From Litorihabitans aurantiacus (GTDB lineage: Bacteria > Actinomycetota > Actinomycetes > Actinomycetales > Beutenbergiaceae): a stretch of DNA of 64,000 nucleotides. The stretch spans positions 2,170,001 through 2,234,000 of the forward strand of contig NZ_BSUM01000001.1 in the NCBI RefSeq assembly GCF_030161595.1. The letters are read 5' to 3'. The notes below the pieces were generated by a model. The model was not told the DNA's origin, made no database searches, and saw only the letters and a program-made list of their open reading frames with translations. A program made the translations under genes and the position numbers. This document shows positions 39,853 to 52,258 of the stretch, in pieces. Position 1 is the stretch's first letter. Every line of letters starts with the position of its first letter.

Positions 39853-39866
39853 ACTGTCATTACAGT
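39853..39866 (+). promoter_or_regulatory. sdh operon promoter: -10 TACAGT within an ACTGT-N4-ACAGT dyad
   Basis: TACAGT (39861-39866) is a good -10, about 40 nt before the sdhC start. It overlaps a perfect dyad ACTGT-CATT-ACAGT (39853-39866), a candidate operator that would block RNA polymerase. No good -35 is visible, as in promoters dependent on an activator. Confidence 0.5.
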
Positions 39867-39906
39867 AGGTCTCGCAGACCCGCCACTCGTCAGGAGGCCA
39901 AGCACC

Positions 39907-40352
39907 GTGGCCAGCGCCCCCACCGTCCCGCCGACCCAGGCCTCGCCGCCGCCACCCCGCAGCAGCGGGCGCGGCCGGAAAAGGGTCTCGGCACCCTCTA
40001 CCGCGGCACCGAGGGCATGTGGTCCTGGGTCCTGCACCGCGTGACCGGCATGCTGCTGTTCCTCTTCCTCCTGGTCCACGTGCTCGACACGGCGCTGGTG
40101 CGCGTGTCGCCCGAGGTCTACAACGAGGTCATCGGCACCTACAAGACCCCGATCATGGGGCTCGGCGAGGTCGGCCTCGTGGCCGCCGTCCTGTTCCACG
40201 CGCTGAACGGCATCCGCATCATCCTGGTCGACTTCACCGCCCGGGGTCCGCGCTACCAGCGCGTGATGCTGTGGATCGTCATCGGCCTGACGGTCGCGGC
40301 GCTCGCCGGCTTCCTCCCCCGCCACCTCTCCAACGTCTTCGGGGCCCACTGA
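39907..40352 (+). CDS. sdhC: Succinate dehydrogenase cytochrome b556 subunit (frameshifted near the start)
   Basis: The membrane anchor subunit that binds heme b and quinone. From about residue 25 the frame reads EKGLGTLYRGTEGMWSWVLH, with HRVTGMLLFLFLLVHVLDTA (the SdhC family signature with a heme-ligand His), MGLGEVGLVAAVLFHALNGI and a third helix VMLWIVIGLTVAALAGF. AGGAGG precedes a GTG at 39907 whose frame differs by one base. Adding one C (run of five at 39917-39921, or CCCC at 39954-39957) joins them into 148 residues. I annotate the whole span. The stop and the sdhD start share one base (TGATG). The gene heads sdhCDAB. Confidence 0.85.
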
Positions 40353-40806
40353 TGACCGGCACGATCTCCGACGTCGCCTCCCCCGCGCGAAGCGCTCCGA
40401 CGCCCTGCGCGGTGGGATCAACACCGAGCTCTACGCGTGGCTGTTCATGCGCGTGTCCGGCGTGATCCTCGTGGTCCTGATCTTCGGCCACCTCTTCGTC
40501 AACCTCATGGTCGGCGAGGGGGTCGCGGCCATCGACTTCGCCTTCGTCGCCGGGAAGTGGTCCACGCCGTTCTGGCAGATCTGGGACCTGCTGATGCTGT
40601 GGCTCGCCATGATCCACGGCACGAACGGCGTGCGCACGATCATCAACGACTACGCCGAGCGCGACGCCACGCGCATCGTGCTGAAGGCGCTGCTCTACAT
40701 CGCCTTCGTCGTCACCGTGGTCATGGGCACCCTCGTCATCTTCACCTTCGAGCCGTGCCCGGCCGGATCCCCCGCGGACCTGCTGCCCTCGATCTGCTCC
40801 GCCTGA
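40352..40806 (+). CDS. sdhD: Succinate dehydrogenase hydrophobic anchor subunit (frameshifted near the start)
   Basis: The second membrane anchor of complex II. ATG 40352 gives [10 protein letters not shown]. The conserved part lies in the next frame, [20 protein letters not shown], then [20 protein letters not shown] (heme His) and [20 protein letters not shown], ending in a third helix. The run of five C at 40380-40384 lies exactly at the switch, and one more C gives [16 protein letters not shown], the family's normal start (151 residues in total). Both anchor genes thus share the same type of defect, which is hard to explain biologically because the SdhA and SdhB genes are intact. Confidence 0.85.
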
Positions 40807-40891
40807 CGCCGACCCCGACCCCGGCGCTCTCGCCCACCACCGCACGGGCGCCGTCACGCCCGCTCCCTCCCACCCGCAGAAGGAAGTACAC

Positions 40892-42661
40892 GTGCAGACG
40901 CACACCTACGACGTCGTGATCGTCGGCGCCGGCGGCGCCGGGATGCGCGCCGCCCTGGAGGCCTCCGGTCGGGCCCGCACCGCCGTCGTCTCCAAGCTCT
41001 ACCCCACCCGCTCCCACACCGGTGCGGCGCAGGGCGGCATGTGCGCCGCGCTGGCGAACGTGGAGGAGGACAACTGGGAGTGGCACACGTTCGACACCGT
41101 CAAGGGTGGGGACTACCTGGTCGACCAGGACGCCGCCGAGGTGATGGCGAAGGAGGCGATCGACGCCGTCCTCGACCTCGAGCGGATGGGTCTGCCGTTC
41201 AACCGCACGCCCGAGGGCAAGATCGACCAGCGCCGCTTCGGCGGTCACACGCGCAACCACGGCGAGGCGCCCGTGCGCCGCTCGTGCTACGCGGCCGACC
41301 GCACCGGCCACATGATCCTGCAGACCCTGTACCAGCAGTGCGTGAAGCAGGACGTGGAGTTCTTCAACGAGTTCTACGTCTTCGACGTGATCCTCACGGG
41401 TGACCCGGCCACGGACCCCGACGTCCGGGCGGCGGGCGTGGTGGCCTACGAGCTGGCCACGGGCGAGATCCACGTGATCCGCGCGAAGTCGATCGTGTTC
41501 GCCACCGGTGGTGCCGGGAAGGTCTACAAGACCACCTCGAACGCGCACACCCTCACGGGCGACGGCATGGCCGTCGCGTACCGCCGGGGCATCCCGCTGG
41601 AGGACATGGAGTTCTTCCAGTTCCACCCGACGGGCCTCGCCGGCCTCGGCATCCTCCTGTCCGAGGCCGCCCGCGGTGAGGGCGGCATCCTGCGCAACGC
41701 CTCCGGCGAGCGCTTCATGGAGCGCTACGCCCCCACGATCAAGGACCTCGCGCCGCGCGACATCGTCGCCCGCTCGATGGCCAACGAGGTCCGCGAGGGC
41801 CGCGGCGCCGGCCCGAACAAGGACTACGTCCTGCTCGACCTGACGCACCTCGAGCCGGCGCACATCGACGCGAAGCTGCCCGACATCACGGAGTTCGCCC
41901 GCACCTACCTCGGCGTCGAGCCCTACACCGAGCCGGTGCCCGTCTACCCGACGGCGCACTACGCGATGGGCGGCATCCCGACCAACATCAGCACCCAGGT
42001 GCTGCGCAACAACGACGACGTCGTGCCCGGCCTGTTCGCCGCGGGCGAGGTCGCGTGCGTCTCGGTGCACGGGTCCAACCGCCTCGGCACGAACTCGCTG
42101 CTCGACATCAACGTCTTCGGCAAGCGCGCGGGTGTCGCGGCCGCCGAGTACGCGGCCACGGCCGAGCTCGTGGAGCTGCCGGAGGCGCCGCACGCGGACA
42201 TCGAGGCCGAGCTCGTGCGGATCCGCGCCGGCGCCGGCACCGAGAGCGTGGCGGCGATCCGCAAGGACCTGCAGGACTCGATGGACCTCAATGCTCAGGT
42301 CTTCCGCACCGAGGACTCCCTCAAGCAGGCCCTCGTGGACATCAACGCGCTGCGCGAGCGCTACGCCGCGGTGGGCGTCTCCGACCGCGGCACGTCCTAC
42401 AACACGGAGCTCGTCGAGGCGATCGAGCTCGGGTTCCTCATCGACCTGGCCGAGGTCGTGGTCGTCGGCGCGCTGGCGCGCAAGGAGTCGCGCGGCGGTC
42501 ACTTCCGCGAGGACTTCCCCGACCGCGACGACGCCGAGTTCATGCTCCACACGATGGCCTACCCCACGCCGGCCGGCGAGGGCGTGGCCGAGTCCACCGT
42601 GCGGCTCGACTACAAGCCCGTGGTCGTCACGCGCTACCAGCCGATGGAGAGGAAGTACTGA
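40892..42661 (+). CDS. sdhA: Succinate dehydrogenase flavoprotein subunit
   Basis: A 589-residue FAD-binding subunit that oxidises succinate to fumarate. The FAD motif [17 protein letters not shown] is followed by [16 protein letters not shown] (covalent FAD on the SHT histidine), [33 protein letters not shown] with the substrate His, RGEGGILRN, and [20 protein letters not shown]. The GTG at 40892 has AGAAGGAAG upstream. The stop overlaps the sdhB ATG by one base. It is full length and intact, unlike the two anchor genes before it. Confidence 0.97.
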   Translation: MQTHTYDVVIVGAGGAGMRAALEASGRARTAVVSKLYPTRSHTGAAQGGMCAALANVEEDNWEWHTFDTVKGGDYLVDQDAAEVMAKEAIDAVLDLERMGLPFNRTPEGKIDQRRFGGHTRNHGEAPVRRSCYAADRTGHMILQTLYQQCVKQDVEFFNEFYVFDVILTGDPATDPDVRAAGVVAYELATGEIHVIRAKSIVFATGGAGKVYKTTSNAHTLTGDGMAVAYRRGIPLEDMEFFQFHPTGLAGLGILLSEAARGEGGILRNASGERFMERYAPTIKDLAPRDIVARSMANEVREGRGAGPNKDYVLLDLTHLEPAHIDAKLPDITEFARTYLGVEPYTEPVPVYPTAHYAMGGIPTNISTQVLRNNDDVVPGLFAAGEVACVSVHGSNRLGTNSLLDINVFGKRAGVAAAEYAATAELVELPEAPHADIEAELVRIRAGAGTESVAAIRKDLQDSMDLNAQVFRTEDSLKQALVDINALRERYAAVGVSDRGTSYNTELVEAIELGFLIDLAEVVVVGALARKESRGGHFREDFPDRDDAEFMLHTMAYPTPAGEGVAESTVRLDYKPVVVTRYQPMERKY

Positions 42662-43443
42662 TGACCGCTCTGGCTGACGCCGAGACGAACGCAGGGACGG
42701 ACGAGTCCGCCTCCGGCATGGGTGAGATCCCCTCGTTCGAGGTCACGATGCGCCTGGAGCGCTTCGATCCGGACGTGGAGTCGCCCCAGGCCCGGTGGGA
42801 GGACTTCACCCTCACGATGCACGGCACCGACCGGGTGCTGGACGCGCTGCACAAGATCAAGTGGGACCACGACGGTTCGCTGGCCTTCCGCCGCTCGTGC
42901 GCCCACGGCATCTGCGGCAGCGACGCGATGCGCATCAACGGCAAGAACCGGCTGGCGTGCAAGACGCTGCTCAAGGACCTGGACACGTCCAAGCCGATCA
43001 CGGTCGAGCCCATCAAGGGCCTGCCGGTGAAGAAGGACCTGATCGTCGACATGGAGCCGTTCTTCGCCTCCTACCGCGAGGTCATGCCCTTCCTCATCAC
43101 CAGCGGCAACCAGCCGAGCGCCGAGCGGCTGCAGTCGGCCGAGCAGCGCGCGCGGTTCGACGACACGACCAAGTGCATCCTGTGCGCCGCGTGCACCACG
43201 TCGTGCCCCGTGTTCTGGACCGACGGGCAGTACTTCGGCCCCGCCGCGATCGTCAACGCGCACCGCTTCATCTTCGACAGCCGCGACGAGGGCGGTACGC
43301 AGCGCCTGCAGATCCTCAACGACAAGGAGGGCGTGTGGCGCTGCCGCACGACCTTCAACTGCTCCGAGGCCTGCCCCCGCGGCATCGAGGTCACCAAGGC
43401 GATCGCCGAGGTCAAGCGCGCGATCGTGACGCGCACCTTCTGA
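42661..43443 (+). CDS. sdhB: Succinate dehydrogenase iron-sulfur subunit
   Basis: A 260-residue electron-transfer subunit. The [2Fe-2S] ligands are in SCAHGICGSDAMRINGKN and RLACKTLL, the [4Fe-4S] ligands in CILCAACTTSCP, and the [3Fe-4S] ligand region in CRTTFNCSEACPRGIEVTKA. Electrons pass from SdhA FAD through these clusters to quinone at the SdhCD anchor. The N-terminus has a short polar extension before FEVTMRLERFDPD. It ends the sdhCDAB operon and is followed by a very strong hairpin. Confidence 0.97.
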   Translation: MTALADAETNAGTDESASGMGEIPSFEVTMRLERFDPDVESPQARWEDFTLTMHGTDRVLDALHKIKWDHDGSLAFRRSCAHGICGSDAMRINGKNRLACKTLLKDLDTSKPITVEPIKGLPVKKDLIVDMEPFFASYREVMPFLITSGNQPSAERLQSAEQRARFDDTTKCILCAACTTSCPVFWTDGQYFGPAAIVNAHRFIFDSRDEGGTQRLQILNDKEGVWRCRTTFNCSEACPRGIEVTKAIAEVKRAIVTRTF

Positions 43444-43466
43444 CACGGCTCACCCCGCAACACCGC

Positions 43467-43511
43467 GACGACGACGCCGCCCGCCTCCTCGAGGCGGGCG
43501 GCGTCGTCGTC
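43467..43511. terminator. 21-bp perfect bidirectional hairpin after sdhB
   Basis: Arms 43467-43487 and 43491-43511 are perfectly complementary over 21 bp with a CTC loop, 23 nt after the sdhB stop and 19 nt before the stop of the convergent gene. It serves both. Confidence 0.85.
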
Positions 43512-43530
43512 CCGGGTGCAGCTCCCGGCG

Positions 43531-44712
43531 TCAGTCGTGCTCGGACGCCGCGCGGCGCACGTCGCGGGCCGCGCGGCGCGCGCGCCGGTCGGCGAGACGT
43601 CGCTCGAGCCACGAGCCCTCGGCGCGGCTCGCGTCCAGGGCCGCGGCGAGCTCCTCGGTGTGGACGCGCCGCTGCTCCGCGGCCGCCTCCCGCTCCGCGC
43701 GGCCGGCCTCGGACGCCAGCACCACGCCGGTGCGCGGATCGAAGTCCCAGTCGAGGGTGCGGGGCACCGACAGCGTCACGAAGTTGGGCTTCTCGGTCGC
43801 GTGCAGCGCCGCGGGCGCAGGGGCGTCGGCCGACGGCGAGGGCGGGTTGGCCGTCCAGGCCGCCACGTAGAGCGTGAGGCGCGCCACCAGGTTCACCCAG
43901 AGCAGCAGCGTCACGACGGCGACGGCAGCCCCGAGGATCGGGTTGTCACCCGCCACGCTCACGAGCGACGTGCCGAGCACGCGGATGACGCCGGCGCCGA
44001 GCGCACCGACGGCGGCACCGCGCCACAGGTCGCGGCGCGGGGGTCGCGCACCGCCCACGACCCGCAGGAGGGCGACGAAGACGACGAGGTCGACGCCGAA
44101 GGCGCACAGGAGGCCGAGCGCGCGCACGAGGAGAGCGCCGACGGTCGAGTCCAGACCGAGGAGGTCGGTGAGGGCGCTGCCGGCGGCGCCGGAGGCGATC
44201 CCGAGAGCCGCGGTGAGCACCACGGAGATGGCGAGCAGCACGAAGCCCGCGAGGTCGCGCAGCTTCACGACGACGGCGTTGCCGGCCGGCGCTGCCAGGC
44301 CGAACATGGCGCGGATCGAGCCCGACAGCGCGCCCATCACCGCGAGCGCCGACAGCAGGAGCGTCACCGCCGCGACGATGCTGGTGATCGACACACCCGT
44401 GGTGATCACGAGCGAGTCGGGGCTCACCAGCCCCGGGGCGTCCGGGGCGTCACCGGTCTTCACGATGCCGGGCAGCGCGTCGTCGACCGCCTCGATGACG
44501 GCGTCGCGCAGCTCGTCGTTGTTCCCGATGATCCGCAGGCCGATGGTGAAGGCGATGGTGAGCGCCGCGAAGACGGAGAACAACGCCGCGTAGGCGATGC
44601 CGCCCGCGAGCTGCGCCCCGCGCGCGGCGCCGTAGCGCGCGTTCATGCGGCCGAGTCGCGTGGCCTGCAGCCGCGCGACGACCTCCATCACCCTGGCGAG
44701 CGTCCCTGCCAC
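43531..44712 (-). CDS. YihY/BrkB family membrane protein
   Basis: A 393-residue integral membrane protein with about six helices, starting ARYGAARGAQLAGGIAYAAL (family signature with the Gly-rich first helix), then TTGVSITSIVAAVTLLLSAL and NPILGAAVAVVTLLLWVNLV. Once called ribonuclease BN, the family is now of unknown function. The last 95 residues are a charged cytosolic extension (EAGRAEREAAAEQRRVHTEE) not found in short members. GTG 44712 is preceded by GGGAGGAA. The order YihY - trpS matches the one I recall in mycobacteria, with the small 2H phosphoesterase gene in between. Confidence 0.85.
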   Translation of the reverse strand: MAGTLARVMEVVARLQATRLGRMNARYGAARGAQLAGGIAYAALFSVFAALTIAFTIGLRIIGNNDELRDAVIEAVDDALPGIVKTGDAPDAPGLVSPDSLVITTGVSITSIVAAVTLLLSALAVMGALSGSIRAMFGLAAPAGNAVVVKLRDLAGFVLLAISVVLTAALGIASGAAGSALTDLLGLDSTVGALLVRALGLLCAFGVDLVVFVALLRVVGGARPPRRDLWRGAAVGALGAGVIRVLGTSLVSVAGDNPILGAAVAVVTLLLWVNLVARLTLYVAAWTANPPSPSADAPAPAALHATEKPNFVTLSVPRTLDWDFDPRTGVVLASEAGRAEREAAAEQRRVHTEELAAALDASRAEGSWLERRLADRRARRAARDVRRAASEHD

Positions 44713-44767
44713 GTCGTTCCTCCCGTTGCCCGCGGCGCACCGGTGCGCGCTGCCCTGCCGACCATCC

Positions 44768-48635
<3,868 letters not shown>

Positions 48636-48680
48636 GCATCACGCTCCGGTCTCGATCCGGCGGGGCGGGGCCCGCGGCGA

Positions 48681-48714
48681 CCCCCGAGTGGCTAGGGTGA
48701 GTGCCACTCGGGGG
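48681..48714 (+). promoter_or_regulatory. 12-bp dyad flanking a TAGGGT -10 before the lipoprotein-efflux operon
   Basis: Arms 48681-48692 and 48703-48714 are perfect inverted repeats of 12 bp, and the 10-nt spacer starts with TAGGGT (48693-48698). Transcription would start inside the right arm, so the symmetry is more likely a DNA operator than an RNA hairpin. A galK terminator is the alternative. Confidence 0.55.
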
Positions 48715-48735
48715 TTACCAGGTAAGGAGACGACG

Positions 48736-49743
48736 ATGACGCGTGCGACGACGGGCCGGATCGCGGCGGTGGCAGCGGCGATGGCGCTGGGCCTGGTGGC
48801 CTGCGGGTCCGACGACGGGGGCTCGGGCGGGGGCGGTGAGCTCACCTACGAGGACTCCCCTCTCATGCCGTACTTCACCGCCGGTGACTCCGAGGAGTTC
48901 GACCAGGAGGCGATGAGCGCGCAGTACGAGGAGGAGTCCGCGCGCGTGGAGCAGCTCACCGCCGAGTGCATGGCGGGGCAGGGCTTCGAGTACACGCCGC
49001 AGGACTTCTCCGGCCAGATCTCGTTCGGGCCCGAGATGGACGAGGACTTCGACCCGATCGAGAACGCGCGCCAGAACGGGTACGGGTTCAACGCCCCGCA
49101 GGACCCGGAGCAGGACGAGTGGGTCGACGCCAACGCCGACTACGTCGAGTCGATGTCCGAGTCCGAGCGGGACGCCTACTACGAGGCGCTCTACGGTCCG
49201 AGCGTCGAGATGGACGCCGAGGCCGAGATGGAGACCGAGTGGGACTGGAGCACGGCCGGCTGCTCCGGCGAGGCGCAGCACCAGGTCTACGAGGTCGAGA
49301 GCGACCAGGCGGGGACGAACGACGTCTACTCCGACCCCCGGTGGGAGGAGCTCATGACCGCGATGTCCACCACCTACGAGGACGTGCAGAACCACCCCGA
49401 CATGGTCGCGCTGAACGAAGAGTGGGCCTCGTGCATGGCCGACGCCGGCCACAGCGGGTTCGCGTCCTCCCAGGAGGCGCAGGAGAGCATCATGGACGCC
49501 CAGAACGCCTTCTGGGAGGAGAACGCCGACGACCCGGAGTACATGGGCCCCTCCGAGGCCGAGACCGCCGAGCTCCGCGAGCGCGAGATCGAGCTCGCCA
49601 CGGCGGACTACACCTGCCAGGACGAGACCGACTACAACGACCGTCAGCTGCGCGCGCAGTTCGCCGTCGAGCAGGAGTTCGTCGACGAGAACAAGGCCGA
49701 GCTGGAGGCGTTCGCCGAGGCCCTCGCGGCGGCCGGGCAGTGA
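48736..49743 (+). CDS. Acidic lipoprotein of unknown function, first gene of an efflux operon
   Basis: A 335-residue lipoprotein with signal peptide and lipobox (AAAMALGLVACG) followed by a Gly-rich linker. The mature part is extremely acidic and rich in Glu, Asp, Tyr and Met. Cysteines occur as EQLTAECMAGQGFEYTP, EWASCMADAGHSGF, WSTAGCSGEAQ and ADYTCQDETDY, so two disulfides are likely. The motif C-M-x(2)-x-G-[FY] occurs twice, as in other actinobacterial lipoproteins found in front of MacAB-like genes. I do not recognise a named family. The ATG has AAGGAGA upstream, and the stop overlaps the start of the membrane fusion gene. Confidence 0.8.
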   Translation: MTRATTGRIAAVAAAMALGLVACGSDDGGSGGGGELTYEDSPLMPYFTAGDSEEFDQEAMSAQYEEESARVEQLTAECMAGQGFEYTPQDFSGQISFGPEMDEDFDPIENARQNGYGFNAPQDPEQDEWVDANADYVESMSESERDAYYEALYGPSVEMDAEAEMETEWDWSTAGCSGEAQHQVYEVESDQAGTNDVYSDPRWEELMTAMSTTYEDVQNHPDMVALNEEWASCMADAGHSGFASSQEAQESIMDAQNAFWEENADDPEYMGPSEAETAELREREIELATADYTCQDETDYNDRQLRAQFAVEQEFVDENKAELEAFAEALAAAGQ

Positions 49744-51533
49744 GGTTCCCCGGTCGGCGCGACCGGTCGGGCCGGGCGGGCGAGCAGCCGGTCGGCGACG
49801 GTCCCGGTGAGCAGGACGGTCGCGGTGCGCAGGAGGCCGGGCTCGCCCCGGACGCCGCAGGGACCGACCCGGGGGCTCCCACCGGGGAGATCGACCTCTC
49901 GGAGGTCGGGCGCCCCGAGCCCGAGCCGGCGCACCGCCGCCGCGCCGCCGCAGGGACCCGCACCCCGCTGAACCGCACCGTCTGGGTGATCGCGGCGGTC
50001 GCCGTCGTCGCCCTGGGTGCCGGCATGGTGCTGCAGCGGTTCGTCGTCTCGCCCGCGCAGGCCGCGGCCGACACGGCTCCGCCCGAACCCGGCCTCGTGA
50101 CGGTGCCCGTCGAGCGCCGCGCGCTGTCCAGCGACGTCGTCGCCCGGGGCGACGCGCGCTACGACGACGCCGTGGAGGTCACGATCGAGACCTCCGACCT
50201 CGGCGGCCCCGCCGTCGTGACCGGCGCCGTCCCCGACGTCGGGGCGCAGGTCGACGCCGGCTCCGTCGTTCTGGAGATCGCCGGGCGGCCCGTCGTGGCC
50301 CTGCCCGGCGCGTTCCCCGTCTACCGCACGATCCGGGCCGGCGCGACGGGCCCCGACGTGCTGCAGCTGCGCGACGCGCTCAACTCCCTCGGGCTCGAGG
50401 CCGGTGACGGCGAGACGTACGACGGCGCGATGGCCGGCGCCGTCGAGCGCCTCTACGCCCGCGCGGGGTATCCCGTCCCCGACCCGCCCGAGGGGGCGGC
50501 GGAGGCGCTGGAGTCCGCCGAGCTGCAGGTCCGGTCAGCGACGGCGGGCCTCGAGACGGCGCGCGCCGCCGTGACCACCGCCGGCGCCGGTGCCCCGCGC
50601 TCGGAGCGCATCGGCCTGGACAACGCCGTCGCCGAGGCCGAGCGCCAGCTCGAGGACGCGCGGGCGTGCGCGGCGGCACCGGCACCGACCGACCCGGAGA
50701 CGGGGGCGGCCCTGCCCCGCGAGACGTGCGCGCTGAGCGTCGGCGCCGCCGAGGGCGCCGTGACCCTGGCGCGCGCGCAGCGCGACGAGGGCCTCGCCGC
50801 CCCGGACACCTCCGCGGAGGTCGCCGCCCGCGACGCGGCGCAGCGCGAGCTCACCGACGCCGAGGAGGCGCTGGGCCAGGCGCGGCAGGACGTGCTGACC
50901 CCGATGCCCGCCAGCGAGGTCGTCTACGTGTCCTCCTTCCCGCGCCGGGTCGACGGCGTCACCGCGCAGCGGGGCACCACCGTCACCGGTGCGGCCATGA
51001 CGATCTCCGGGGCGACTCTGGAGATCGCGGCGAACCTCGCCCGCGCCGACGCCGACCTGCTCGCGGTCGACCAGGCGGCGGAGCTGCTCCTGGACGACAC
51101 CCCGATCGCCGCGACCGTGGTCGAGATCGGGGCGCAGGCGCCAGCCCCGTCGTCGGGGTCGGAGGGCTCGTCCGAGGGTTCCGCCGGCAGCGAGGGCGGC
51201 GGTGGCGGAAGTGGCGGCGCGGACCCCGACCGGGTGCAGGTGGTCCTGGTGCCGGGCGAGCTGAGCGACCCCCAGCGCGACGCCCTGGCGGGCAGCAACG
51301 TGCGCATCCGCATCCCGGTCAGCTCCACCTCCGGCGAGGTGCTCGCGGTACCGATCGCGGCGCTGACCGCCGGCCCGGGCGGCGAGAGCCGCGTCGAGGT
51401 CCTGCGCGACGGCGCGGACGAGCCCGAGCTCGTCGTCGTCACCACCGGCCTCACCGCCTCCGGCATGGTGGAGGTCGTCACGAGCGAGCAGCCGCTGGAG
51501 GCCGGCGACCGCGTGGTCGTGGGGGCGGGGTGA
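49740..51533 (+). CDS. Efflux periplasmic adaptor / peptidoglycan-binding protein (MacA-like)
   Basis: A 597-residue membrane fusion protein. A disordered polar N-terminus (about 85 residues) precedes one membrane helix (VWVIAAVAVVALGAGMVLQ). The outer part has a lipoyl-like half (VVARGDARYDDAVEV, then VDAGSVVLEIAGRPV), a peptidoglycan-binding domain (GATGPDVLQLRDALNSLGLE), a coiled coil (LQVRSATAGLETARAAVTTA) and a closing beta domain with a GSEGSSEGSAGSEGGGGGSG linker. Peptidoglycan-binding domains in such adaptors are typical of Gram-positive MacAB-like systems. GTG 49740 overlaps the lipoprotein stop (GTGA). Confidence 0.87.
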   Translation: MRFPGRRDRSGRAGEQPVGDGPGEQDGRGAQEAGLAPDAAGTDPGAPTGEIDLSEVGRPEPEPAHRRRAAAGTRTPLNRTVWVIAAVAVVALGAGMVLQRFVVSPAQAAADTAPPEPGLVTVPVERRALSSDVVARGDARYDDAVEVTIETSDLGGPAVVTGAVPDVGAQVDAGSVVLEIAGRPVVALPGAFPVYRTIRAGATGPDVLQLRDALNSLGLEAGDGETYDGAMAGAVERLYARAGYPVPDPPEGAAEALESAELQVRSATAGLETARAAVTTAGAGAPRSERIGLDNAVAEAERQLEDARACAAAPAPTDPETGAALPRETCALSVGAAEGAVTLARAQRDEGLAAPDTSAEVAARDAAQRELTDAEEALGQARQDVLTPMPASEVVYVSSFPRRVDGVTAQRGTTVTGAAMTISGATLEIAANLARADADLLAVDQAAELLLDDTPIAATVVEIGAQAPAPSSGSEGSSEGSAGSEGGGGGSGGADPDRVQVVLVPGELSDPQRDALAGSNVRIRIPVSSTSGEVLAVPIAALTAGPGGESRVEVLRDGADEPELVVVTTGLTASGMVEVVTSEQPLEAGDRVVVGAG

Positions 51534-52258
51534 GCACCGCGCCCGCCGCGCCGGCAGCCGTGACGCCTCCCGCGCAGGGGGCCCTCGCACCGGTCATCGA
51601 GCTGCGCGGGCTCACCCGGTCCTTCCCCGGCGACCCGCCCGTCGTGGCGCTGCACCCCACCGACCTGACGCTCCTGGAGGGCGACTACCTCTCGATCGTC
51701 GGACCCTCGGGGTCGGGCAAGTCGACGCTCCTGAACCTGCTGGGGCTGCTGGACCGGCCCACCGGCGGGGAGTACGTGCTCGACGGCGAGCTGACGCGGA
51801 CCGCGGGCGAACGGCGCCGCACCGCCCTGCGGGCCGGTCGGATCGGCTTCGTGTTCCAGTCCTTCCACCTCCTGCCGCACCGCACCGTGCTGGAGAACGT
51901 CGTGCTGGCCACGGTCTACGCCGGCGTCCCGCGCGCCGAGCGCCACGACCGCGCCGTGGCCGCGCTCGAGCGCGTGCACCTCGGGCACCGGCTCGCCTTC
52001 CGCCCGACCACGCTCTCGGGCGGTGAGCGTCAGCGCGTGGCCGTGGCGCGCGCCGTCGTGACGAGCCCCCGGCTGCTCCTGGCGGACGAGCCCACGGGCA
52101 ACCTCGACCAGTCGACCTCGGGCGAGGTCCTGGACCTGTTCGACGAGCTGCACGCCGACGGCCTCACCCTCGCCGTCATCACGCACGACGACGACGTCGC
52201 CGCGCGGGCGCAGCGATCGGTGCGGATCACCGACGGCGTGCTCGAGGTGCTGCGGTGA
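51530..52258 (+). CDS. MacB-like ABC transporter ATP-binding protein
   Basis: A 242-residue ATPase of the LolD/MacB class: Walker [22 protein letters not shown]-loop GFVFQSFHLLPHRTVLENV, signature LSGGERQRVAVARAV, Walker B LLLADEPTGNLDQ, and H-loop ITHDDDVA. These ATPases drive mechanotransmission by FtsX-like permeases rather than channel transport. The GTG at 51530 overlaps the adaptor stop, and the stop overlaps the permease start. The operon order adaptor-ATPase-permease is that of macrolide or peptide efflux systems. Confidence 0.95.
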   Translation: MSTAPAAPAAVTPPAQGALAPVIELRGLTRSFPGDPPVVALHPTDLTLLEGDYLSIVGPSGSGKSTLLNLLGLLDRPTGGEYVLDGELTRTAGERRRTALRAGRIGFVFQSFHLLPHRTVLENVVLATVYAGVPRAERHDRAVAALERVHLGHRLAFRPTTLSGGERQRVAVARAVVTSPRLLLADEPTGNLDQSTSGEVLDLFDELHADGLTLAVITHDDDVAARAQRSVRITDGVLEVLR

